Shown here: positions 7,376-16,900 of the stretch, one piece after another
How positions within the stretch are numbered: the first letter of the stretch is position 1
Layout: each line of letters opens with the position of its first letter
Assembly: GCA_035290185.1 (NCBI GenBank)
Contig: DATDUW010000042.1
Location: 1 to 39,175, forward strand
DNA length: 39,175 nt
Reading direction: 5' to 3'
From: DATDUW01 sp035290185
Lineage (GTDB): Bacteria > Patescibacteriota > Patescibacteriia > UBA9934 > GWF2-40-263
Translations under genes and position numbers: made by a program
The notes under the pieces: model-generated
The model's database searches: none
Told to the model about the DNA's origin: nothing
Seen by the model: the letters and a program-made list of their open reading frames with translations, nothing else

Positions 7376-9874
7376 CAGTGGAGGTGGTTCGAACAACTGT
7401 TGGACGTCTTCCCACGTGAGCCCACGGAAAGCACTGACGGATTCGGACAGAAGCGCGTCGAACACGCGCTTTTTCTTTTCCTGCAACTCCAAAACTTTTT
7501 CCTCCACCGTCCCTTTTGTCACTAATTTGTAAACCGTAACAGGCTTTGTCTGCCCGATGCGGTGTGCACGATCCATAGCCTGGCGCTCCACAAGCGGATT
7601 CCACCAGGGATCATACAAAATCACGGTATCAGCCACCGTCAAGGTCAACCCCGTCCCAGCCGCACGCAAAGAAAGGAGAAACACAGGGATCAACGGGTCC
7701 TCGGTAAATTTTTTCACAAGACCTCCACGATCTTTCGTCTTTCCTTCAATGGTCATGGTCCGTATTTTTTCCTTTTCAAGGGCATTTCGGACAAGGTCAA
7801 GCATGGAGGTAAACTGGCTGAAAAAGAGAACTTTGTGTCCGCCGGAAACGGCTTCGCGCACAAGTTCAAGCGCGCGTTCCATTTTCCCGGAATGAGACGG
7901 ATCCGCGCTGGCGGATTTAAGAACGAGCGCCGGATGGTCGCAAATCTGGCGCAGACGCAGGAGCGCGGTGAGAATCTGAATGCGGGAACGCTTAAACCCG
8001 CGGGTTTCCACCGTGCCGAACACGTCGCTCCGAACCGCTTCAAGCGCGCGCACGTACGCGGCCAGTTGTTGCGCAGTAAGGGGACATTGGGCAATTTCCT
8101 CCAAACGTGGAGGTAACTCCGGAGCAACGACCTCTTTGGTACGACGAAGAATGAAAGGGGCTGTCCGCGCCCGCAGCTCGGCAAGCGCCCGCTGGTCTCC
8201 GTGCTCGGAAATAGGTTTTTGATACCGAGCGCGAAAGACGTCTGCCGATCCCAAGTAGCCTGGCATCACGAATTCAAAGATGGACCAGAGCTCATGGACG
8301 CCATTTTCCAGTGGTGTACCCGTAAGGGCAAGTCGATATTGCGACGGAATGTGCCGCACAAGGCGAGCGGTTTTTGTGGCCGCATTTTTTACAAATTGTG
8401 CCTCATCTAAAATCGTGTAATACCATGGCTGTTCCGGCTTCAGATAGGCTTCCACGTCGCGCAAGAACGCAGCATAAGACGTAACCAGGAGATCTGCATC
8501 CTTTCCAACACGCCGTGCCTCAACGCGGGCTGTTGCCGTTCCTTCGACAGCCACGACTTGAAAATTCGGTAAAAATTTGCGAACCTCGCCGCACCACACA
8601 TCCACAAGCGACGTGGGACAGAGGACAAGGGACGGTCCCGCTCCTGACGGACGCTCGGTTCCAAGAATGGCAAGGGCCTCCAACGTCTTTCCAAGACCCA
8701 TCTCATCAGCCAAAATGCCCCCAAACCGGTAATGACGCAAAAAAGCGCCCCATGCCACAGCATCACGTTGATACGGCCGTAGCTTGGAAGCGAGTGCGGG
8801 GGCAAGGATTGGCTCACGTAGGAGGCGACCAGCGCGCGCATCACGCAAGAGTTCGTCCACGGCCGGAGGCGGCGAAGCCATTTTGGTCGACCCAAGACGT
8901 TCTAGTCGCGCGGCAAGATCAAGTGCGCGCCACAAAGGCATCCGCTTCCCCACCCCGCGGCGTTTTGCCCCTTCGGACAACAGATCAGAAACAGCAGCAA
9001 GAGCCTCCGCGTTCTCCACGGTCACAAAAGAACCGTCGGAAAGGCGAACGGCCCGATCCAACCCCCTGGCCAAGCGCTCCACCTGCTCGGGACGAATCGA
9101 AAGCCCCGCACAGTGCCAATCCACGGAAAAAGAAAACCAATCTGTCCCCCCTCCTAGCTTCCACTGCGAAGAAAGCGGAGCGATCTGAACATTCGTAATC
9201 CCACGTGCGCTCTCGTCTGGTTCAATTTTATAGTGTTTGGAAAGCTCGGGGAGACCCTCGGCAACCGCGCGGTAAATACCCTCCGTCCCTCGCGCAAAAA
9301 ATCGACCCGTCCCCGCGTCAAAAAATCCGGCGGAACGGACAGCTTTGGCACAGGTTCGTTCGGCGTGAAGATCGCGCCGAATCAAACGCGATTCTCCATC
9401 GGCATCTATGACGATCTCTTCTTCTTCGGAACGCCCCGAGGGAGAAAAACGTTCATGGGAACCGTACAAACCGGCCGGTTGTAGCGTCAAAAGGTCTTCC
9501 TTCGCATCGTAAGAAACCCGAAGAACAAGAGCCTCTAGACCATGATCTCCCCGGCTCAAAAGACGCCCGCGTTCAGCTTTTTCCATCTGTTTCAAAGCGG
9601 TGAGACCAACCGCCACAATATGCTTGCAAACCCCGCCCCAATCGTACGGACAGGTGCAGGAGGTATTCACGATCTTTCGGCCGGAGGTATCGACAACGAA
9701 TGACGCTCGATAGACACGCGATCCCTCAACCCTTCCAGAAATGCAGGTATTTCCATCCGCTAACCGTTCTGTTTCTACCGCCAATACGGCCCCGTTACGG
9801 GCATACGTTTTTCCACGACGAAACGTCTCCGTATTCGCCGCGGAACGTAAAGCTATTTCTTCTAATAAAGGCAT
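7292..9874 (-). CDS. SNF2-family helicase with SWIM zinc finger
   Basis: ATP-driven DNA translocase of 860 residues, RapA/HepA-like. A SWIM zinc finger lies near the N-terminus (Cys73, Cys75, Cys83, His85 in CTCPYDWGGVCKH). The two RecA-like domains carry motif I LADEMGLGKT (388-397), motif II DEAQ (490-493), motif III LALTGTPLENG (515-525), FFSQFTSML, and motif VI RQAMDRAHRIGQ near 764-775. The unusual DEAQ box is seen in some bacterial SNF2 proteins. The last ~30 residues are charged and low complexity. Likely roles are remodelling stalled RNA polymerase or removing proteins from DNA. A GGAGG lies 3 bp before the ATG, supporting this start. Confidence 0.93.
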   Translation of the reverse strand: MPLLEEIALRSAANTETFRRGKTYARNGAVLAVETERLADGNTCISGRVEGSRVYRASFVVDTSGRKIVNTSCTCPYDWGGVCKHIVAVGLTALKQMEKAERGRLLSRGDHGLEALVLRVSYDAKEDLLTLQPAGLYGSHERFSPSGRSEEEEIVIDADGESRLIRRDLHAERTCAKAVRSAGFFDAGTGRFFARGTEGIYRAVAEGLPELSKHYKIEPDESARGITNVQIAPLSSQWKLGGGTDWFSFSVDWHCAGLSIRPEQVERLARGLDRAVRLSDGSFVTVENAEALAAVSDLLSEGAKRRGVGKRMPLWRALDLAARLERLGSTKMASPPPAVDELLRDARAGRLLREPILAPALASKLRPYQRDAVAWGAFLRHYRFGGILADEMGLGKTLEALAILGTERPSGAGPSLVLCPTSLVDVWCGEVRKFLPNFQVVAVEGTATARVEARRVGKDADLLVTSYAAFLRDVEAYLKPEQPWYYTILDEAQFVKNAATKTARLVRHIPSQYRLALTGTPLENGVHELWSIFEFVMPGYLGSADVFRARYQKPISEHGDQRALAELRARTAPFILRRTKEVVAPELPPRLEEIAQCPLTAQQLAAYVRALEAVRSDVFGTVETRGFKRSRIQILTALLRLRQICDHPALVLKSASADPSHSGKMERALELVREAVSGGHKVLFFSQFTSMLDLVRNALEKEKIRTMTIEGKTKDRGGLVKKFTEDPLIPVFLLSLRAAGTGLTLTVADTVILYDPWWNPLVERQAMDRAHRIGQTKPVTVYKLVTKGTVEEKVLELQEKKKRVFDALLSESVSAFRGLTWEDVQQLFEPPPLSGREDQGESENRKKKENTEEKRKSERF

Positions 9875-9983
9875 AATCCTCCGGGTATTTCAGATAATCT
9901 CCCAGAATAGAGGAAATCACGAAAAAAATCCAGGGGCATCACCGATAAATGAAGAGATCGCCGCCCATAAAAAACTCTCTGAT

Positions 9984-10012
9984 TTGACTATTTTGTCCTT
10001 CTCCCATTAAAT
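9984..10012 (+). promoter_or_regulatory. Candidate plus-strand promoter between two minus-strand genes
   Basis: TTGACT at 9984-9989 and TTAAAT at 10007-10012 are spaced by 17 bp. It points at the hairpin at 10023-10051, only ~15 bp further on, and no plus-strand gene follows, so it may be fortuitous. Confidence 0.25.
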
Positions 10013-10022
10013 GTCCACTTCT

Positions 10023-10058
10023 CCCGCTGCGTCTCAAGACGCGGCTTTTGTTTTATAA
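10023..10058 (+). terminator. Hairpin with T-rich tail
   Basis: GCTGCGTC and GACGCGGC pair over eight positions (one G-T) around the loop TCAA, followed by TTTTGTTTT on the plus strand. On the minus strand the run lies before the hairpin, between the stop of the 10053 gene and the helicase gene, so it may end transcription of that gene only weakly. It could act on either strand. Confidence 0.55.
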
Positions 10059-10718
10059 GGAGCGTTCTCTTTCCAACTTTGCTCCTTCCTTTATCAACCC
10101 GAGAACATAATCTTGGACGATAACATACGGCCTCTGTTCCTCTCGCTGTTTTTCAGAAAGAACAACGACCGGAAATTCAGTCTGTAATTCACAAATTTCC
10201 TTTCTGATCCCAATGCGATCCCCTTCCATTTCCACTATGCGAGCCACACTATCTTCTCCAGTAAATTGAGGGGTCGATAAAAAAATTCGGTCGCCCAATC
10301 GAAGAAAATGAGAAGAATTTTCGGTCGTCCAATCCACTTCCCAGCGCGGAGCGTTAATGATTCTTTCTTCTAAGGCACGAACCGATCGTATGATATAGGT
10401 TCGAGAATCGGGAAGGTAATTTTCGACCTTCCAGAGTCCTCCTTGATAATAGACTTCTTCCCCTTCCTTCATCCGAGGAGGAACCATCAAATCCAAAGCT
10501 TGAAGTCTTAAGTCGACCCATCTCTGACGTGCCTCACCCTCAAGCGCTTTATTTCTGCTTTGTTCTGGGCGTTGTCGTACCAATTGCTCAATGATAGAGA
10601 AAAGCCGTTCACCTCTGTTTTCTATCTCTAGGTATTCCATTTCCGTAAGGCTGGTTCTCTCTGTCATCCTTTGTGAAACTTCTGGATCAAAACCTGAATT
10701 TTCTCCCATAAATCGCAT
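10053..10718 (-). CDS. Hypothetical protein
   Basis: Unrecognised 221-residue soluble protein, acidic and rich in charged residues, without signal peptide or membrane helix. The N-terminal ~80 residues look helical. The part from about residue 80 has short beta-like segments such as EEVYYQGGLWKVENY and TYIIRSV, suggesting a small beta-barrel or SH3-like region; this is inference only. It begins 12 bp downstream of the htrA stop on the same strand and may be co-transcribed with it. No catalytic motif is visible. Confidence 0.65.
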   Translation of the reverse strand: MRFMGENSGFDPEVSQRMTERTSLTEMEYLEIENRGERLFSIIEQLVRQRPEQSRNKALEGEARQRWVDLRLQALDLMVPPRMKEGEEVYYQGGLWKVENYLPDSRTYIIRSVRALEERIINAPRWEVDWTTENSSHFLRLGDRIFLSTPQFTGEDSVARIVEMEGDRIGIRKEICELQTEFPVVVLSEKQREEQRPYVIVQDYVLGLIKEGAKLERERSL

Positions 10719-10730
10719 GGTTGTGAATTT

Positions 10731-11987
10731 TTACGAGACTGGCATTTCTTCCAACGTAACGAGAACTTCTTTTTCCGTCCCATCCTGGAGAACCTTCAGT
10801 TTCACCTGATCTCCAACCTTTTTTTGTTGGAGAAGTGAGGCGAGCGAATGTTGGATATCAATTTTTACCCCGTCCATTTCCAAAATGACGTTTCCTTCCT
10901 TGAGTCCAGCCTTGTCAGCCGGGGATCCGGAAACCACGGCCACCTGTCCTTGCTGAGGACCAGGAAGAATCAAGGCCCCCTGATCAACGGTGAGTTTATA
11001 CTGTTCTTTAATTGCTGGCGTCACGGCTGTGTACCGGATGCCGAGGTAAGGCCGCATGACCCGACCATTGGCAAGAATTGAATCCACTGAAGCCTTGACA
11101 CTGTTGGCTGGAAGGGAAAAACCAACATTTTCGGATCCGAGCGCCACGGCCACATTCACCCCAACGACCTTTCCGTTCAGATCAATAAGCGGTCCACCGG
11201 AATTGCCGGGGTTAATCGCAGCATCCGTCTGAATCACATTTTCCAACGTCTCGCTCTGACCAGACACTGCCCCACCGGCTGTGATGGAACGCGAGAGACC
11301 AGACACCACACCGACGGAAACCGTGTTGCGGAATTCACCCAAGGCATTGCCGATCGCAATCACAGATTGACCAAGGCGTAACGCATTTGAATCTCCAAAT
11401 TCCAAAAAAGGCACGTCTTGAACATCAACCTTCAAAAGGGCAATATCCAAAACCTTATCAACGGCAATAATACTGGCTTTCTGTTCCTTTCCATCAATCG
11501 CAAAAACCGTATAGGCTGCGTCCGATTCAGCCACGACGTGTCCATTCGTTACGAGGTATCCGTCCTTTGAAACAAAAAAACCGGATCCACCACCCACCTG
11601 CTGGGTTTTGGTTCCTGTCTGACGATAGCGTGGAATGCGCAGCTTAAACGGTGAATTCCCACCAAAGAGATTTTTGAATGGTTCCTCGTAATACTGCTGT
11701 ATAACCGGCACATCACGGGTGATGATAATAGAAACAACAGCTGGGTTAGCTTTTTCTACCACATCGCTCACATCAACCGCGGCCACCGTCGTTGTCGAAG
11801 AATTCGTATCCGTTGTTATCTGGTTCATTTGCTGATCGATCCAAGAACGCATGTTGGTAGTGATGTTCGAGGAACGAAAGGCGACGATCGCAACAAAGAG
11901 TCCAACGGTCACAGCAACACCAATGATCCCACCAATAATACCAGTGATAATTTGTCGTCGTGTTTGATCTTGTCCTGTTTGGGTCAT
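10731..11987 (-). CDS. HtrA/DegP-family serine protease with PDZ domain
   Basis: Envelope quality-control protease of 418 residues, anchored by one N-terminal helix (about residues 12-36) with the catalytic part outside the membrane. The trypsin-like triad is His150 (YLVTNGHVV), Asp181 (VLDIALLK) and Ser263 (NPGNSGGPLID). One PDZ domain follows (about 320-415, with SPADKAGLKEGNVI), which binds C-termini of misfolded clients and regulates activity. One PDZ is the DegS/HtrA layout rather than the two-PDZ DegP form. A Ser/Thr-rich linker (TDTNSSTTT) joins anchor and protease. It is followed by the hypothetical gene after 12 bp. Confidence 0.95.
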   Translation of the reverse strand: MTQTGQDQTRRQIITGIIGGIIGVAVTVGLFVAIVAFRSSNITTNMRSWIDQQMNQITTDTNSSTTTVAAVDVSDVVEKANPAVVSIIITRDVPVIQQYYEEPFKNLFGGNSPFKLRIPRYRQTGTKTQQVGGGSGFFVSKDGYLVTNGHVVAESDAAYTVFAIDGKEQKASIIAVDKVLDIALLKVDVQDVPFLEFGDSNALRLGQSVIAIGNALGEFRNTVSVGVVSGLSRSITAGGAVSGQSETLENVIQTDAAINPGNSGGPLIDLNGKVVGVNVAVALGSENVGFSLPANSVKASVDSILANGRVMRPYLGIRYTAVTPAIKEQYKLTVDQGALILPGPQQGQVAVVSGSPADKAGLKEGNVILEMDGVKIDIQHSLASLLQQKKVGDQVKLKVLQDGTEKEVLVTLEEMPVS

Positions 11988-12076
11988 AAAATTGATTGAT
12001 AAATTTTATGTTCATTTTTTTGAAATCACACTCTATTGTGACAAAAAATGGAGAAAAAATCAAATACCCTCGAAAA

Positions 12077-13000
12077 CTATCCTCCCGAAACCGCCATCAA
12101 GACAATCCCGGCAAACATGACGAAAAAAAAGAACAACTTACGAACCAAAGACGTCCTGTCGATCGCCTCTTTAAAGAATCCCGAAAGCTTTTTACGGAAT
12201 ACGATGGCATAGAAAAGAACAAAAAAAGGTTGAAAAGAACCCACAGATGTTACGAACGTGATGGGGACGAGAAAAAAGGCATACGTCGAAGCCGCAGATC
12301 CTGCAAACGTCAAAAATTCTTCGACAACAAAAAAGGGGGCAGCCGGACGAAACGAACGCCAGCTCTCTGTCATTCCGCGACGAATGCCTGGCACGACCAA
12401 GAGAAGGAGAACCCACGCGATAGCAAAGACGGACTGACCGGCCACAGCCGTTCCCCACCCCACGCCGTGTTCAAAAAGAAACTTAAATCCCACGGCTTCC
12501 CATGCCAGAAAAAAAGAAACCAACAGCATAAACCCAAGGGCGGCGTTGAGGTGAAGATCACTCCAAGAACGCAGGGACAAAGCAACGCTCGCAGCAACGA
12601 TGACGAAAAAGCCAACATATTGGAGCGGTTCCAGACGTTCCCCGACAAAAAGAAAGGCAAGAATAGGGACAAAAATCTTCCCGAGAGCGAACAAGGCGGC
12701 GACCACGGAAGTGTCCTCCTCCTGCAAGGCTCGATAGTACGGATACGAATAGAGAATGTTCACAAGTCCCAGCAGAGCAAAAACAGGAAACACCCAAACG
12801 TCTGGCCACGAGGGCTTATCAAACAGCCAGACAAGCGGAAGAAAAAAGAAATTGAAGAAGGACGTAAAAACGATGAGCGAAAAAACATTCTGAACGCGCT
12901 GATTGGTAAGGACATTATCTAAAACGTTCGCCCATCCGTGAAAAAACGGCCCGAGGAGCGCGAGAAAAATCCAACCCACAAAAAATGAAATATCATTCAA
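12077..13000 (-). CDS. EamA/DMT-family permease, TTG start
   Basis: Inner-membrane protein of 307 residues with about ten helices, typical of the drug/metabolite transporter superfamily. The two halves resemble each other, as in EamA repeats. The proposed start is TTG at 13000, giving MNDISFFVGWIFL; an AAGGA lies 8 bp upstream, and the TTG overlaps the TGA of the NUDIX-CobO gene (TTGA), a usual sign of translational coupling. Longer in-frame extensions into the upstream gene are out-of-frame copies of that gene and lack membrane character. The substrate is unknown; coupling to the corrinoid gene makes a link to cofactor or nucleoside supply possible but unproven. Confidence 0.85.
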   Translation of the reverse strand: MNDISFFVGWIFLALLGPFFHGWANVLDNVLTNQRVQNVFSLIVFTSFFNFFFLPLVWLFDKPSWPDVWVFPVFALLGLVNILYSYPYYRALQEEDTSVVAALFALGKIFVPILAFLFVGERLEPLQYVGFFVIVAASVALSLRSWSDLHLNAALGFMLLVSFFLAWEAVGFKFLFEHGVGWGTAVAGQSVFAIAWVLLLLVVPGIRRGMTESWRSFRPAAPFFVVEEFLTFAGSAASTYAFFLVPITFVTSVGSFQPFFVLFYAIVFRKKLSGFFKEAIDRTSLVRKLFFFFVMFAGIVLMAVSGG

Positions 13001-13971
13001 TAATCCAATCCTTCCCGAGCCAAAACCCCATCGTAAAAATAGTGCCTCCGCATACCGACGTCGGTCACCAGATCCGCAGTCTCCACAAAAGAGGACGGAG
13101 CGCGACGGCCAGTCAAAATCAATTCGATTCGGTCGTTTTTGGAACGGATAAGGTGAAGGACGTCTTCTTCTCGAAGCATTCCAAGCGCGGCTGCTGTGTT
13201 GATTTCGTCCAGGACAACGACATCGAAAGAAGCATCCGTACACATCGTCCGTGCGACCTCGAGCCCGCGCTGTGCTTCACGACCGTCTTCCTGCGTAACC
13301 GTTAAATCGAAGGCCCCTGTTTCTGCATTGATCCGATCCCGGCCTGTGGCCACATAGGTGACCGCTTCCGGAGACAGTTGGTCGAGAAGCCGCCGTTCGC
13401 TATAGTGCTCCCCTCCCTTGTCAAAAAAAACAATGCCCACGCGCTTCCCGGCCCCCACGGCCCGAAAAGCTTCTCCCAAAGCCGCTGTTGTTTTTCCTTT
13501 TCCATCACCCGTGTAAAGCTGAACCAATCCATACCCCTGTCGAACCGTCCGTCGCAAAAATGGATGAATCTTATAGTGCTCTCGATAGGCCTCCAGTGCC
13601 CTTCCAACCAAACCAAAGGGGGACAGATCCGCTTCGGTTCGAAGGTCGACCCATTGATAGGCGTTGTGTTCAAAGGAAAGTTCAACTACTGGCTGGTCAA
13701 CGGAAATCCGATAATAAACACCGATGATCGGTTGGGGATCTGATCCGCCGGTTTCCCATCGATCGACAAAAAAAGGCCTGGCTTCGGCAAGTTGAAAAGT
13801 CATCCCCGTCTCTTCCCGTACTTCGCGTGCCAAGGCACGGATCGGTTCTTCCCCTTCTTCCAAACGTCCACCAGGCGCATCCCAACGTCCATTTTCAACC
13901 AATCTTAAAAGAAGAACACGGCCGTTTGCATCCACACACAAGGCCTTTTGAGCAACATAACATTTTTCCAT
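12997..13971 (-). CDS. NUDIX hydrolase fused to CobO-type corrinoid adenosyltransferase
   Basis: Two-domain protein of 324 residues. Residues 1-130 are a NUDIX hydrolase with a complete box (Gly35, Glu41, then REVREETGM at 49-57). Residues 145-324 are an ATP:cob(I)alamin adenosyltransferase of the CobA/CobO/BtuR family, with P-loop TGDGKGKTT (154-162), VVLDEIN (252-258), ILTGR and the ending VLAREGLDY. That domain transfers the 5'-deoxyadenosyl group from ATP to reduced corrinoid, giving adenosylcobalamin, the coenzyme of NrdJ encoded 5 bp upstream. The NUDIX part may clean damaged nucleotides. Start: ATG at 13971 lies just after the nrdJ stop; an in-frame GTG at 14013 and ATG at 13986 would overlap nrdJ. 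No good ribosome site helps decide. Confidence 0.9.
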   Translation of the reverse strand: MEKCYVAQKALCVDANGRVLLLRLVENGRWDAPGGRLEEGEEPIRALAREVREETGMTFQLAEARPFFVDRWETGGSDPQPIIGVYYRISVDQPVVELSFEHNAYQWVDLRTEADLSPFGLVGRALEAYREHYKIHPFLRRTVRQGYGLVQLYTGDGKGKTTAALGEAFRAVGAGKRVGIVFFDKGGEHYSERRLLDQLSPEAVTYVATGRDRINAETGAFDLTVTQEDGREAQRGLEVARTMCTDASFDVVVLDEINTAAALGMLREEDVLHLIRSKNDRIELILTGRRAPSSFVETADLVTDVGMRRHYFYDGVLAREGLDY

Positions 13972-13976
13972 AGACG

Positions 13977-16900
13977 TTAACTGCATCCGCTCGTCGAGCC
14001 GCAATTCAAACACTTATAACAGGAACCGTTGCGCACCATCATGGAACCGCAACTGCTGCAGGCCGGGGCATCGGATTGATTGTCAAACGTGGCTGTCAGG
14101 CGACCGGTTCCTTCGTGGTCAAAAAGCGGAACCTGCTGTTGCGGAGCCGCTTCGGATGAAACAGAGGTCAAAGGGGGCTCTGGCAACGGATCACCGGCTG
14201 ATTCAGGAAGAGCATGAATACCAACGGCTTGCTGTTGGTCTTGGGAAAGAAATTTGAGCGCCATCCAGCGGAAAATATAATCCACAATAGACTTGGCAAT
14301 GCGAATCTGAGGGTTGCTCGTATAGCCGTATGGTTCAAAACGGACATGGACGAACTTATTGACAAGCACAGGAAGCGGCACGCCATATTGAAGCCCGATG
14401 GAAACTGCCGTCGAAAAACTGTCCATAAGTCCGCTGATGACCGAACCCTCTTTGGCCATGCGGATAAATAACTCTCCGGCCGTTCCGTCGTCGTACAGCC
14501 CGACGGTGATATAGCCCTTATGATCACCAACGGAAAACTTGTGAGTGACCGAACGCCTCTCATCCGGCAGACGGCGACGAATGGGTCTGGCGGCTGTACG
14601 GCCGTCCCCGGCCGCTTCAGGAGCAACGGATTTTTTTATGGATTTTGAAGCATCCTTTTCTGTGCTCGTTGTTAATGCCTGTTGCCGCTTGGACCCGTCG
14701 CGATAAATGGCCACGGATTTGAGACCCATTTTCCACCCTTCCGCATAGACATTCATAACGTCTTCCGTTGTTGCTTCGTTTGGCATGTTCACGGTTTTAG
14801 AAATGGCGCCAGAAAGAAACGGCTGCACGGCTGCCATCATTCGCAGGTGGCCCATGTGATGAATGGTCCGTTTTCCGCGAGCAGGCTTAAAAGCACAATC
14901 AAAAACAGGCAGGTCTTCTTCCTTCAAATAAGGAGCCCCTTCGATCGTGTCTTCCCTATCTACATATTCTAGGATCTCCTTTACCTCCGTTTCTGGGTAT
15001 CCAAGCCTTCGCAGGGCCTCAGGGACAGTTTGGTTAACAATTTTCATAAGACCCCCACCCACAAGCCACTTGTATTTGACAAGCGCAATATCTGGCTCCA
15101 CGCCGGTCGTATCGCAATCCATAAGAAAGGCAATGGTTCCCGTTGGGGCCAAAAGCGAAATCTGAGCGTTGCGCACACCGTGGGAACGCGCACCCTCCAT
15201 GGCTTCTTCCCAAGCTTGCCGTGCCTCAGAAAGCAGGTCAGCGGGAACACCTGCCGCAGAAATGTGTTCAGACGCCTCTCGGTGCATGTTCAATACACTC
15301 AAACAAGAATCGGCATTTTCAGCAAAACCGGGAAAGGGCCCTGTGTGTTCCGCTATTTTGGCGGATTGAGCATAGCTGGATCCTGTCTGCAGGGCCGTGA
15401 TAGCCGCCGCCAGATTCCGTCCCTCATCGGAATCATACGGGAGGCCACGACTCATGAGCAGAGCCCCTAAATTCGCATACCCAATACCAAGCGGCCGGTA
15501 GACAAGACTGTTTTCTTCAATGGCTGGAGTGGGGTAGCTCGAATTTCCCACGATGATTTCCATGGCCGTCGTAAGGATCTCGTTGGCTTTTTTAAACCCT
15601 TTTGTATCGAACTCTGCCAGGCTCTTTTCTTCGGTTCCCCCTAGCACAGAAGAAATTTTTCGAAATTTCATCAAATTGATAGAAGCCAAATTGCAAGCAG
15701 AATCGTCTAAAAACATGAATTCGCTGCAAGGATTGGATCCGTTAATGCGCCCGGAACGCTTACAAGTGTGCCAACGGTTGACGGCCGTATCATACTGGAT
15801 GCCGGGATCACCACACTGCCAGGCAGCCTCGGCCATCATACGGAACAGATCACGGGCCTTGTAGGCAACGCTTGGCTTGCCGGTCGTGACCTCACGGGTT
15901 GTCCATTCTCTGTCCTCGGCGACGGCGTGCATAAAATCATCTGTCACGCGCACGGAGTTGTTGGCATTCTGAAAAAAGATGGAAGAATAAGCAGATCCGT
16001 CAATGGATCCGTCATAACCGGCGTCCATGAGCGCCCACGCCTTTTTTTCCTCTTCCACCTTACACTTAATAAAGGACTCGATGTCTGGGTGATCGATGTT
16101 GAGAATGACCATCTTGGCGGCCCGCCGTGTCTTCCCTCCGCTCTTAATAACGCCTGCAAAGGCGTCCAAACCCTTCATAAAAGAGACAGGACCAGAAGCG
16201 CGACCGTTTGATCCGGCAAGATATTCTTTGGATGAACGCAGAGTTGAAAGATTTGATCCCGTCCCTGATCCCCCCTTGAACAGCATGCCCTCCGTTACAA
16301 CCAGATTCAAAATGGAATGCATGTCGTCCTGCACGGAGTTAATAAAACAGGCCGAACATTGCGGAGTGGGTTCAATCCCCACATTAAACCAGACCGGCGA
16401 ATTAAAAGCAGCCATCTGGTTGACGAGCAAGTGGGTCAGCTCGGCTTCAAAAGCATCCGCGTCTTCCGACGTCTGAAAATAACCATCTTTCCTTCCCCAA
16501 TCCGCTGGGGTCTTGGCCACGCGATCGACAAGCTGGCGCACGGACGTCTCCCGGTCAGGCAGGCCCACCTGGCCATGAAAATATTTAGAAACAACGATAT
16601 TCGTAGCCGACTGCGACCAAAAGACAGGAACTTCCACGCCTTTCTGTTCAAAGACAACCTTGCCTTTTTCATTCGTAATGCGCGCATCGCGCCGCTCCCA
16701 AACAAGACGATCGTAGGGATGAATACCCGGCGTTGTAAAATGTCTTTCAACACGAATCCCTGACCCGTACTGCGGTTCGGATGCTCGCTTTTGCGCTTCT
16801 CCTACACGCACGCCCGCATACCGACGCGCCGCGTGAGCCAAATTATGGTCAAGCAAGGTTAAATGAACAACCTCCCGAATATCAGCGGAGGCAGGAACCG

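Noticed and set aside
11996..12922. Long plus-strand open frame of 308 codons.
   Set aside because: It is antisense to the EamA/DMT permease gene and very rich in Lys, Arg and Asn, as expected from reading hydrophobic codons backwards.
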